Of a DNA stretch of 53,670 bases, positions 26,773 to 35,073 are shown piece by piece; the first letter of the stretch is position 1, and each line of letters opens with the position of its first letter. The position numbers and the translations under genes were made by a program. This DNA is from SXRF01 sp039808985 (lineage in GTDB: Bacteria; Pseudomonadota; Alphaproteobacteria; Rickettsiales; SXRF01). Location of the stretch: positions 1-53,670 of the forward strand of contig JBDHUC010000011.1 in assembly GCA_039808985.1 (NCBI GenBank). Reading direction: 5' to 3'. The notes under the pieces were generated by a model. It was not told the DNA's origin, did not search any database, and saw nothing but the letters and a program-made list of their open reading frames with translations.

Positions 26773-27523
26773 AATTCAGGGCTTGCGACATATGACGTAT
26801 AAACACGCGGTTTTTTCCGGTTAATATATCGCTGCAGAAGGATGTGAGATCAGACATTATCAAATACCATTTAATCTCAGATGGCAGCGTATTATCCACC
26901 GGATGAACCCCCTCAATAATACGGGTGGTTTTAACGCCGAAGCTGTTAGCAACGAATCGCCAGCTCCTTGCCATACGATATGGTGATTTTACAAACAGGT
27001 AATGTATGTCGGATGTAGTTACCTTATCATACATTATTTTACATAATTCATTGAATATATTTTCTTCGCCGCAATCTTCCATAACTGCAAAGCGCGATAT
27101 TTCAGCGTGCCTTACCTTATCAAGCTGCAAGTCCTTAAATATATCGCGCAGATGCAATTCATCGCTTTCCATTGGCATCGGCCAGGTTTCATCACTTTCG
27201 CGGACTATAAGGCGGCAGCCGCCCAGGCAGAGATTACCACGGCGTGCTATGAGGATATGTCCGATTTTGTCATAAAAATCTTCGCCCCAGTTATAGCCTT
27301 CAACCTTAAAAACCTTATCATACATTATTGAGCGCAGGCGGAAATATTGGTGCAGCAGCGCTTTATCCTGGGTAAACTCATACACAACCGGCTCGTTTTT
27401 GCTATATGGTTTTAGTTTACGGCGTGCAATCACATCTTGCAGAGCAACCATAAAGCTATTAGGCGATTGGATCGGAGAGTCGACTTTTTCTTCCACAATT
27501 TTATCAACAGTTGGCTTAGGCAT
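26771..27523 (-). CDS. GNAT-fold acyltransferase of the autoinducer-synthase/N-acyl-amino-acid-synthase superfamily
   Basis: A 250-residue protein with the pattern of LuxI-type acyl-homoserine-lactone synthases: FRLRSIMYDKVF (R62, R64, F72), W79, EDFYDKIGHILIA (D82, D85), LGGCRLIV (R104) and HAEISRFAV (E141, R144). These correspond to the residues that bind S-adenosylmethionine and the acyl carrier in LuxI. The N-terminal 45 residues are extra. Related FeeM-type N-acyl-amino-acid synthases and the exosortase-associated acyltransferases share the fold, so the product may be an N-acyl amino acid rather than a lactone. No LuxR-type receptor gene is adjacent. An AGGAT lies about 9 bases before the start. 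Confidence 0.7.
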   Translation of the reverse strand: MPKPTVDKIVEEKVDSPIQSPNSFMVALQDVIARRKLKPYSKNEPVVYEFTQDKALLHQYFRLRSIMYDKVFKVEGYNWGEDFYDKIGHILIARRGNLCLGGCRLIVRESDETWPMPMESDELHLRDIFKDLQLDKVRHAEISRFAVMEDCGEENIFNELCKIMYDKVTTSDIHYLFVKSPYRMARSWRFVANSFGVKTTRIIEGVHPVDNTLPSEIKWYLIMSDLTSFCSDILTGKNRVFIRHMSQALN

Positions 27524-27619
27524 AATCGTTAATCCTATAATTTGATATTAACCAAATATTAGTAATTATTAACAAAAGCAACGAATTTTTGCGGAAAAAA
27601 TTTATTCAGCAAGGTATCC

Positions 27620-28528
27620 TTACATTTTTGCTATGTGGATGTCATCTCCAATATTATGATTTATATTGGATTTTTTGCCGGAGTGACCTTTATGCAACAG
27701 ATTGGAATTAATTTGATCCACCATCTGAAACCCATTTTTTTTAATATATTCAGGTACTAATTCGGGAAAAATAGTCCAGTGGTAGGCAGTTTTTTCCCTG
27801 CTTAGAAATAAATTTTGAATATAAGTTGTAAAACCTGCCCCCTGACTTTCAGGGGCAAGGCTAGTGAAAATAAAATATGACTCAGGCGCGCAATTATTCT
27901 TAATCTGAGTAAAAATAGCAGGCACATTTTCTTCAGGAATGAACATAAACAACCCTTCTGCAATCCAGAGGGTCTTCGAATCGGCTTTAAATAAGCGCGA
28001 GGCGGCAAGAATATCTGTAAATTCTTCACGCAAGTCCGCCGATAACAGCTCCATATTATCCGGTATATTTATATTATTAGCAGCCAGCGCTGCCGCCTTG
28101 AAGCTTTGGGATTCACCCCTGTCAATTTCGATGAACCGCACAGATTGAAGCCCTTCAGACAAGCGCATAGCAAGTATATCAAGGCCAGCCCCAAGCACGA
28201 TTACCTGCTTTACATCATTTTCGGAAATTATCTTCCTGGCATTTTTCTCTATTTCTTTTTTGCGTAAATAAAAATGCCTTAGCCTTCCTTCATTGGTTAC
28301 CATTTCACCTATTTTATACTGCGCCGCATATGGCATGCACGCGATAATTTTAGATAGGAACCTGGTTTTTCCAGCTTCATTTGCCAGTATCTGGTACAGG
28401 GCTAACGACTGCTCATTATATGGGTCAGCGAATTTTTCCTGATGCATTGCGGCGATAATGCCTTGCAATACAAACCAGGCCGTAAAGTCCGGCTTATTTT
28501 TGGAATTATATTTTTTATTAATGCCCAC
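27620..28528 (-). CDS. Leucine-carboxyl-methyltransferase-family SAM methyltransferase
   Basis: A 302-residue methyltransferase of the LCMT/PPM1-related group. It shows VIVLGAGLDILAMRL (SAM motif I, about 110-124), FIEIDRGESQSFKAAAL where the acidic end of strand 2 lies, and LWIAEGLFMFIPEENVPAIF, a typical LCMT block. Members of this group methylate carboxyl or other oxygen atoms of small molecules, often in natural-product clusters. The gene overlaps the upstream trxB by 11 bases, so it is cotranslated with the thioredoxin operon, while the acyltransferase lies 91 bases beyond its stop. Methyl-ester formation on an acyl-amino acid is a guess from context. Confidence 0.82.
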   Translation of the reverse strand: MGINKKYNSKNKPDFTAWFVLQGIIAAMHQEKFADPYNEQSLALYQILANEAGKTRFLSKIIACMPYAAQYKIGEMVTNEGRLRHFYLRKKEIEKNARKIISENDVKQVIVLGAGLDILAMRLSEGLQSVRFIEIDRGESQSFKAAALAANNINIPDNMELLSADLREEFTDILAASRLFKADSKTLWIAEGLFMFIPEENVPAIFTQIKNNCAPESYFIFTSLAPESQGAGFTTYIQNLFLSREKTAYHWTIFPELVPEYIKKNGFQMVDQINSNLLHKGHSGKKSNINHNIGDDIHIAKM

Positions 28529-29456
28529 TTAAAAAGCGCTCGGCTTCCAGGGCCGCCATGCAGCCGGTTCCAGCAGCAGTAACCGCCTGGCGGAATATCT
28601 TATCCTGCACATCACCTGCTGCAAACACTCCTTCGATATTGGTTCTGGTGCTGCCTGGCGTTGTTTCAATATAATTATCTTTATCGAGCTTAACCGTACC
28701 CTTAAACAATTCGGTATTTGGGGAATGGCCAATAGCAACAAAAGCACCGTCAGTTTTTACTTCCGAAATTTCTCCGGTCTTTAAATTTTTAAGACGCACT
28801 GCAGTAAGTGAATTTGGCTCTTCCGTGCCCAAGAATTCTTCCACCGCGCTATCCCAGATAACTGAAACCTTAGGATTTGCGAATAAACGCTCCTGCCCTA
28901 TTTTTTCAGCGCGCAGACTATCGCGGCGGTGAACCAGAGTAACTTTTGAAGCAATATTGGCGAGATAAAGCGCCTCTTCAACGGCGCTGTTACCGCCGCC
29001 TATTACTACAACTTCTTTATTCTTGAAGAAAAACCCGTCACAGGTCGCACAGGCGGAAACACCAAAACCGGAAAATTTCTTTTCGCTTTCCAGCCCCAGC
29101 CAGCGCGCAGAAGCGCCAGTTGCGATTATCAGTGTATCGCTTACATATTCATCGCCTGATTCGCCTTTAGCGACAAACGGGCGCCTAGAAAGATCAACAG
29201 ACATTATAGTGTCATGGAAAATTTTTGTGCCAACATGCGCTGCCTGTTTTTCCATTTGCTCCATTAGCCAGGGGCCTTGCACAGCATGTTCAAACCCCGG
29301 ATAATTTTCAACATCGGAAGTTATGGTAAGCTGGCCACCCGGCTGCAATCCGTGCACCATTATAGGGTTAAGCCCCGCACGGGCAGCATAAATCGACGCT
29401 GTGCAACCAGCAGCCCCAGAACCTATAACAAGAACTTTTGTATTATGGATTACCAT
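28518..29456 (-). CDS. trxB: Thioredoxin reductase
   Basis: An FAD/NADPH disulfide reductase that keeps thioredoxin reduced. It has the FAD motif VLVIGSGAAGCTASIYAARAG, the redox-active ACATCDG (cysteines 136 and 139), the NADPH motif VVIGGGNSAVEEALYLA and the closing GVFAAGDVQD. I start at the ATG giving MVIHNTKVLVIG, as is usual for the family. An in-frame ATG 7 codons upstream lies within the end of the peroxiredoxin gene and cannot be excluded. Peroxiredoxin and reductase together form a peroxide-detoxifying pair. Confidence 0.95.
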   Translation of the reverse strand: MVIHNTKVLVIGSGAAGCTASIYAARAGLNPIMVHGLQPGGQLTITSDVENYPGFEHAVQGPWLMEQMEKQAAHVGTKIFHDTIMSVDLSRRPFVAKGESGDEYVSDTLIIATGASARWLGLESEKKFSGFGVSACATCDGFFFKNKEVVVIGGGNSAVEEALYLANIASKVTLVHRRDSLRAEKIGQERLFANPKVSVIWDSAVEEFLGTEEPNSLTAVRLKNLKTGEISEVKTDGAFVAIGHSPNTELFKGTVKLDKDNYIETTPGSTRTNIEGVFAAGDVQDKIFRQAVTAAGTGCMAALEAERFLSGH

Positions 29457-29460
29457 GGCA

Positions 29461-30099
29461 TCAGAGCTTCTTAGCATGACCTTTTAAGTATTTAGCAACA
29501 CCTTCAGCGCTTGCCTTCATACCCTCTTCGCCACGCTGCCAGCCAGCCGGACAAACTTCACCATGCTCTTCATGGAACTGTAATGCATCAACCATGCGCA
29601 GGGCTTCATCTACATTGCGGCCCAGAGGCAGATCGTTGACTAACTGATGACGCACAACACCATTACCGTCAATCATGAAGGTTCCGCGGAAAGCAACGGC
29701 ATCGCCAAGCAATACGTCATAATCACGCGATATGGATTTGGTAAGGTCGGCAACCATCGGGAACTGCACATTGCCAATACCGCCTTTTTCAACCGGGGTA
29801 TTTTTCCATGCCAGATGGGTGAAATGCGAATCAACTGAAATACCAATAACCTCAGCTTTGCGCAGTTTGAATTCCTTAAGGCGATTATTGAAAGCTATGA
29901 TTTCCGAAGGACAAACGAAAGTAAAGTCCAGGGGCCAGAAAAATAATATGCCGATCTTGCCTTTTTTCGTAACTTTGCCAGAAGCATCCTTCTTAATACC
30001 CAAATGATTGTAAAGATTGAATTTTTCATCAAAACTGCCATCGGCCATAACGGCTTTAGCGGTAAAATCAGGGGCTTGCTTGCCAACCAGAACGCTCAT
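29461..30099 (-). CDS. 2-Cys peroxiredoxin (AhpC/Prx1 type)
   Basis: A 212-residue thiol peroxidase that reduces hydrogen peroxide and organic peroxides. The peroxidatic Cys63 lies in PLDFTFVCPSEI and the resolving Cys183 in EVCPAGWQ, and the intervening SVDSHFTHLAW matches typical 2-Cys enzymes of the Prx1/Prx6-like branch. A strong AAGGAG ribosome site precedes the ATG. It is first in a minus-strand operon with trxB and is divergent from the SURF1 gene. TrxB would recycle it through thioredoxin. Confidence 0.95.
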   Translation of the reverse strand: MSVLVGKQAPDFTAKAVMADGSFDEKFNLYNHLGIKKDASGKVTKKGKIGILFFWPLDFTFVCPSEIIAFNNRLKEFKLRKAEVIGISVDSHFTHLAWKNTPVEKGGIGNVQFPMVADLTKSISRDYDVLLGDAVAFRGTFMIDGNGVVRHQLVNDLPLGRNVDEALRMVDALQFHEEHGEVCPAGWQRGEEGMKASAEGVAKYLKGHAKKL

Positions 30100-30217
30100 A
30101 TTTTCTCCTTAAGAAGTCAGTTAAATTGCCAAAATCCACTGGTAAATATATAGTCGCTCCAATATAAGGTTCAAGTGCTGTTTGCACAATTCAGACTTTT
30201 TTTATCGGATATTTCAA

Positions 30218-30916
30218 ATGACAGGTTTTTTAAGCAGCAATTTCAAGAAACCACAGCCCATACCCCTGCTGTTCATTATTGTTGCAACCATTACCCTTAC
30301 ATATCTTGGCGCGTGGCAACTTGAAAGGCTGCAATGGAAAAATGGCCTGCTTAAGGAAATCAACCAGGCGCAGGCGATGCCAGTACTGCAAATCCTGCCC
30401 GAAAAGCTGGATGGGTTGGAATACCGGAAAGTTATTTTAAAAGGCATTTTTGAGCATGAAAAATCCCTACATATGATAGGCCGCCAGCGCGGTAATTTCC
30501 CCGGTTATTTTATAGTAACGCCTTTTAAACTGGAAAACGACGGCAGGATAATACTGGTAAACCGCGGCTTTTCTCCATCTGGCAAAGAAAGCAGGCCAGA
30601 CGGTATGCAGACTGTGGAAGGCGTTATCCGCCCACCACGCACCAAGCGTTTTTTTGCCCCGGAAAACCTGCCTGAGAAAAACGTATGGTTTTATGAGGAT
30701 ATACCGGCCATGTCCAAGTCTTCCGGCCTTACTATTTCACCCATAATAATCGAACAGGTGGGCAAGGAAGAGCCTGGGATTTTCCCAATCCGCGGCGACG
30801 GAAAAATAAACCTGCAGAATGATCATCTTGGCTATGCTGTTACCTGGTTTACAACAGCGATAATCGGGATTGTCATGTTTGCTTTTTATCACCGTAAGGC
30901 TAAAATAAAATCATGA
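30218..30916 (+). CDS. SURF1 family cytochrome oxidase biogenesis protein
   Basis: A membrane protein needed for haem a insertion into cytochrome c oxidase. It has an N-terminal transmembrane helix (PLLFIIVATITLTYLGAWQL), the SURF1 blocks YRKVILKGIF, GYFIVTPFKL and ILVNRGFSP, and a C-terminal helix beginning NDHLGYAVTWFTTA. I take the ATG at 30218 (232 residues); an in-frame TTG lies 12 codons upstream. It overlaps thrC by 4 bases. The SURF1-thrC-peptidase order is common in Alphaproteobacteria, where cox genes usually lie upstream. Here they have been replaced by the peroxide-defence pair. Confidence 0.92.
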   Translation: MTGFLSSNFKKPQPIPLLFIIVATITLTYLGAWQLERLQWKNGLLKEINQAQAMPVLQILPEKLDGLEYRKVILKGIFEHEKSLHMIGRQRGNFPGYFIVTPFKLENDGRIILVNRGFSPSGKESRPDGMQTVEGVIRPPRTKRFFAPENLPEKNVWFYEDIPAMSKSSGLTISPIIIEQVGKEEPGIFPIRGDGKINLQNDHLGYAVTWFTTAIIGIVMFAFYHRKAKIKS

Positions 30917-32301
30917 AATATATCTCCACGCGGGGAATGGCCCCGGAATTATCCTTTGAAGATTGCGTTCTTGCAGGGCTTGCTCCTGATGGCGGCCTGT
31001 ATGTGCCAAAAGATGTGCCTGTACTTTCCCATGCAGAAATCGCTGCCCTTAAGCCACTTGGCTACAGCGAGCTTGCCTATAATATCATCTCGCGTTTCAC
31101 CGCCGGATGCATTGCGCCAGATGCCCTTAAAAATATCATAAATGAATCATATAAAACCTTCCGGCATCCAGAAGTTGCGCCACTTAAGGCATTAAGGGAT
31201 GATACTTATCTTCTTGAACTTTTCCATGGTGAAACCCTGGCATTCAAGGATTTCGCCCTCCAGTTCCTGGGCAGGCTGCTTGACCATATTTTAGAAAAGC
31301 GCAAACAGAAAGTAGTGATAATCGGGGCAACCTCTGGGGATACTGGTTCAGCAGCGATAGCCGGTTGCCGTGGGCGCAGGAACATGGATATTTTTATCAT
31401 GTATCCGCATGGGCGCGTGTCGGATGTGCAGCGTTTGCAGATGACCTCGGTGCTTGACGAGAATGTGCATAATATAGCCCTGGATGGCACATTTGATGAT
31501 TGCCAGGATATTGTAAAGTCATTATTTGCCGATGAAAATTTCAGAAGTGAGCATAACCTCACTGCTGTAAACTCTATAAACTGGGCGCGGATCGTTGCGC
31601 AGGTGGTATATTATTTTTACGCTGCCCTTAAGCTCGGCGCGCCTGATAGAGCCATTAGCTTCTCAGTGCCGACTGGAAATTTCGGTGATATTTATGCGGG
31701 TTATATAGCAAAAAAAATGGGGCTTCCCATCAATCAGCTTATAATCGCAACCAACCGCAATGACATACTGGCGCGCACACTTGCAACCGGAGTGTATGAA
31801 ATATCAGGGGTAGAGCCATCGCTTTCACCGAGTATGGATATACAGGTTTCCAGTAATTTCGAACGGTTATTATTTGATCTTTACGACAGGGATGGCGCAG
31901 CAATATCTGAAATAATGGGCGGTCTGCGCAGGGATAAAAAATTCAGATTATCTGAGCGTGCATTTGCGCGGCTGCGCGCTGAGTTTTCTGCGGCGCGGGC
32001 TGACGATGAGGAAACAAAGGCAACTATAAAAAAATGTTACGGGGAAACAGGGGAACTGCTAGACCCGCATACAGCAGTTGGTTTATGCGCTGGTAACAAG
32101 TCGCGCAGGGATGAAAAATCCCCTCTGGTGGTGCTGGCAACTGCCCATCCTGCAAAATTCCCGGTTGCGGTTGAGGAGGCCTGCAACATACACCCTGCCC
32201 TGCCTGCACGTCTTGCTGACTTGTTTAAACGACCGGAAAAATTCGCCCGCCTTGCCAATGAAACCGCTGCTATAAAAAAATTTATCGAGGACAATATATG
32301 A
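30913..32301 (+). CDS. thrC: Threonine synthase
   Basis: A 462-residue PLP enzyme that converts O-phosphohomoserine to threonine. The Schiff-base Lys112 lies in ETLAFKDFALQFLG, the phosphate-binding region in IGATSGDTGSAAIAG, and SVPTGNFGDIYAGYIA matches the PLP-phosphate loop. Length and the start MKYISTRG fit the long proteobacterial class. It overlaps SURF1 upstream and the M16 peptidase downstream by 4 bases each, so the three are translationally coupled. Confidence 0.96.
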   Translation: MKYISTRGMAPELSFEDCVLAGLAPDGGLYVPKDVPVLSHAEIAALKPLGYSELAYNIISRFTAGCIAPDALKNIINESYKTFRHPEVAPLKALRDDTYLLELFHGETLAFKDFALQFLGRLLDHILEKRKQKVVIIGATSGDTGSAAIAGCRGRRNMDIFIMYPHGRVSDVQRLQMTSVLDENVHNIALDGTFDDCQDIVKSLFADENFRSEHNLTAVNSINWARIVAQVVYYFYAALKLGAPDRAISFSVPTGNFGDIYAGYIAKKMGLPINQLIIATNRNDILARTLATGVYEISGVEPSLSPSMDIQVSSNFERLLFDLYDRDGAAISEIMGGLRRDKKFRLSERAFARLRAEFSAARADDEETKATIKKCYGETGELLDPHTAVGLCAGNKSRRDEKSPLVVLATAHPAKFPVAVEEACNIHPALPARLADLFKRPEKFARLANETAAIKKFIEDNI

Positions 32302-33560
32302 GCTACCAGATTACCACATTACCTAACGGCATGCGCGTTGCCAGCGAATTTTTAGAGGGCGTTGAAAGCGTTGCTGTTGCGGTAAGCGTTGGGGCTGGTG
32401 CCCGCTATGAAACTGAAGATGAAAACGGCATTTCACACCTGCTTGAGCATATGGCTTTCAAAGGTACGAAAACCCGGACTGCCCGTGATATAGCCGAGAT
32501 ATTTGATGCGGTTGGCGGGCAGCTTAACGCCTATACTTCAATGGAGCTTACGGTTTATTATGCCAAACTGCTTAAAGAAAATGCCGGGCTGGCTGTTGAT
32601 GTGCTCGCCGACATCATGCAGAATTCAATATTCGCCGAAGATGAGCTGGCGCGTGAAAAAGAGGTTATAATCCAGGAAATCGCCATGTTCCAGGATACTC
32701 CTGATGAGCTGGTGGTTGATCATTTTGACGCAATGGCTTTTGCCGGACAGCCGCTGGGACGCCCGATACTTGGCACAAAGGAAAAGGTCGCCGCATATAG
32801 CCGTGCTGATCTGCAGGCTTATATGGCCAAGCATTACAGGCCACAGCGCATGGTGGTAACTGCGGCTGGAAATATTCACCATGAAGATTTCGTTGCTATG
32901 GTGAAACGTTTTTTCCATATGGAAAAGGTTGAAGATGGCGAGAGATTTAAAATAGCTGAGTATATAAGCGGAGAAAATTGTGTTACTGCTGATTTCGAAC
33001 AGTTGCACATGATTATAGGGCTTCCCGCCGTCACCATGCACTCGCCAGATTATTACGCCCTGCAATTATATACCACGATTCTGGGCGGGGGCATGTCATC
33101 ACGCCTGTTCCAGGAAGTTCGCGAAAAGCGCGGCCTGGCTTATACGGTTTATGCCATGGCCTCAGCTTATGAGGATTTAGGCATGATGAGTGTTTATGCT
33201 GCGGCATCGCCTGAAAAAGCAGGAGAGCTTTCATTGGTTTTATGCGAGCAGATAGCAGGAATGGCCGTGGATATTTCTGACAGCGAAATCACAAGGGCAA
33301 AAAACCAGCAAAAAGCAGAGTTGCTGATGGCGCGTGAAAATCCGCAGACAGTCGCTTCATGGATAGGCAGGCATCTCCTGCTGTTCAGCGAATACCGGGA
33401 AGCGCATTCTATTATCAAAAAAATCGAAGCCGTCGATAAACAACAGCTTATAAAGCTTGCCGGAAAAATAACAGCAGGGAAACTTACTGTCGCGGCTCTT
33501 GGCGATGTATCAAAAGTTACTCCTTACTCCGAACTCAGCAAAAAATTAGTTTCTGCTTAA
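32298..33560 (+). CDS. M16 family zinc peptidase (mitochondrial processing peptidase-like)
   Basis: A 420-residue peptidase with the inverted zinc motif HLLEH (47-51), the third ligand E127 exactly 76 residues further on, and the M16 C-terminal arginine/tyrosine region (REKRGLAYTVYA). It resembles the beta subunit of the mitochondrial processing peptidase, which descends from this bacterial family. The bacterial role is degradation of peptides, possibly cleaved signal peptides. The end overlaps the convergent UQCC gene by 4 bases. Confidence 0.94.
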   Translation: MSYQITTLPNGMRVASEFLEGVESVAVAVSVGAGARYETEDENGISHLLEHMAFKGTKTRTARDIAEIFDAVGGQLNAYTSMELTVYYAKLLKENAGLAVDVLADIMQNSIFAEDELAREKEVIIQEIAMFQDTPDELVVDHFDAMAFAGQPLGRPILGTKEKVAAYSRADLQAYMAKHYRPQRMVVTAAGNIHHEDFVAMVKRFFHMEKVEDGERFKIAEYISGENCVTADFEQLHMIIGLPAVTMHSPDYYALQLYTTILGGGMSSRLFQEVREKRGLAYTVYAMASAYEDLGMMSVYAAASPEKAGELSLVLCEQIAGMAVDISDSEITRAKNQQKAELLMARENPQTVASWIGRHLLLFSEYREAHSIIKKIEAVDKQQLIKLAGKITAGKLTVAALGDVSKVTPYSELSKKLVSA

Positions 33561-34081
33561 TCGCAAAATTTTATTTCGCCTTTAGTTATGGCTTCCAGGC
33601 TTTGGCTTTTTATAAAATCCATATTGCGCCAGACATAAGCAGCCAGCTTATTTAGCTGCTCATCATCCACTGTTCCTTCGCGGTATAAATTGCGCTTAAG
33701 GCTTTCTTTAAAAGAAGAACTATCAATAATGGTTTTATCATAAGCGTCAATGCGGCCATAAAATGCCTGAGCCATTTTTTTTATACGCTTGCCCACGCCA
33801 GTATCACTTACGCCCATCTCACGCAGGCTCCTGTCCATATCAGAAAAAAACACTTCCCACAGCGAGCGTAAAAATTCTGGGGATTCTTTTTTAAGCCTGG
33901 AAGTAAGGAAGAAGATATGCAGTACTATAACATCAAAGCGGCCATCCAGATTATCCGCCACTCCATATTGCGTATAAAAAAATTCCCGGCGCGCCTGCTC
34001 AACAAGCTTAACATAAGCTTCATGCGCATTCTGTTCATAGGAAGAATCACCTAGAATTTTCTTAAGCAGGGAGAAACTCAC
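33557..34081 (-). CDS. Ubiquinol-cytochrome c chaperone family protein
   Basis: A 174-residue protein of the CBP3/UQCC1 family, known in mitochondria for assembly of cytochrome b of the bc1 complex. The conserved blocks are FFYTQYGVADNLDGRFDVIV, FLTSRLKKE, LWEVFFSDMDRSLREMGVSD and KMAQAFYGRIDAY. It begins with GTG, which overlaps the TGA of rpoH (GTGA), so its translation depends on rpoH. It closes the long minus-strand run of genes from glyQ. The bacterial role is presumably the same, but this is by family only. Confidence 0.88.
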   Translation of the reverse strand: MSFSLLKKILGDSSYEQNAHEAYVKLVEQARREFFYTQYGVADNLDGRFDVIVLHIFFLTSRLKKESPEFLRSLWEVFFSDMDRSLREMGVSDTGVGKRIKKMAQAFYGRIDAYDKTIIDSSSFKESLKRNLYREGTVDDEQLNKLAAYVWRNMDFIKSQSLEAITKGEIKFCD

Positions 34082-35004
34082 GCAGCGTTTCCAACCATTT
34101 CCTTTTGCAGCTTTTCCATTGCACGAACCTCGATCTGGCGTACGCGCTCGCGGGAAATATTATAGATCTGGCTCAAATCCTCAAGCGTATCCGGCTCATC
34201 TTTCAAGCGGCGGCGATTGATAATATCGCGCTCGCGCTCATTAAGCTTTGCCATGGCGTTATTCAGGAGAATCTGCCTGCCCTGCTGCTCTTCACGTTGC
34301 ACCATAACTGCTTCATGGCTTTCGGAAGGCTCAACCAGCATATCCATTTTTTCGCCCTCGCCATCAGCCGAGATAGCGCTATTAAGATATACGTCATTGC
34401 CGGACATGCGCTGGTCCATATCAATCACATCATCGCGGGTTACATCAAGTATCTGGGCTATATCACCAGCCTGCTCATGCGTAAGGCCGCGCTCACCCAC
34501 CGCGCCGATTTTGTTTTTGATCTTGCGAAGATTGAAGAACAAGCGTTTCTGGGCGGCTGAGCTTCCGATTTTCACCATCGACCATGAGCGCAATATATAT
34601 TCCTGTATTGCTGCGCGGATCCACCACATAGCGTAGGTAGAAAGGCGGAAGCCTTTATCAGGTTCAAAGCGCTTTACCGCCTGCATCATGCCGATATTCC
34701 CCTCGGCGATTAGCTCACCCATAGGCAAGCCGTAACCACGGTAGCGGAACGCTATCTTGGCAACCAGGCGCAAATGGCTGGTCACCAGCCTGTGTGCAGC
34801 GGCAGTATCGCCATTATCGCGCCATTTTTTGGAAAGTTCGTATTCTTCCTTCGGCTCTAAAACCGGGAATTTGGTAATATCCTGAAGGTAACGGCGAAGC
34901 CCATCTGGCGAAGATGAGCTAAGCGGTATAGCCAAAGCTCCTGCTGAAACAGGGGCAATCTGCTTATTTTCGTCCATATCTATTGTAGGCTTATTTGCTT
35001 TCAT
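34078..35004 (-). CDS. rpoH: RNA polymerase sigma-32 (heat-shock) factor
   Basis: A sigma-70 class factor of the RpoH group. Region 1.2 reads DGLRRYLQDITKFPVLEPKEE and region 2 includes GNIGMMQAVKRFEPDKGFRLS and TYAMWWIRAAIQEYILRSW. The RpoH box is QKRLFFNLRK, and region 4 ends in a helix-turn-helix (LEDLSQIYNISRERVRQIE). I use the ATG at 35004, with GGAGG 9 bases upstream; the codon before it is TTG. The regulator directs heat-shock and stress transcription. Its last bases overlap the UQCC gene. Confidence 0.96.
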   Translation of the reverse strand: MKANKPTIDMDENKQIAPVSAGALAIPLSSSSPDGLRRYLQDITKFPVLEPKEEYELSKKWRDNGDTAAAHRLVTSHLRLVAKIAFRYRGYGLPMGELIAEGNIGMMQAVKRFEPDKGFRLSTYAMWWIRAAIQEYILRSWSMVKIGSSAAQKRLFFNLRKIKNKIGAVGERGLTHEQAGDIAQILDVTRDDVIDMDQRMSGNDVYLNSAISADGEGEKMDMLVEPSESHEAVMVQREEQQGRQILLNNAMAKLNERERDIINRRRLKDEPDTLEDLSQIYNISRERVRQIEVRAMEKLQKEMVGNAA

Positions 35005-35073
35005 CAATAATATCCTCCCTGGGAGCGAATATTATAATGGTTTTGCGGTCAAGTTTCAAGGGGCGATAGATGA

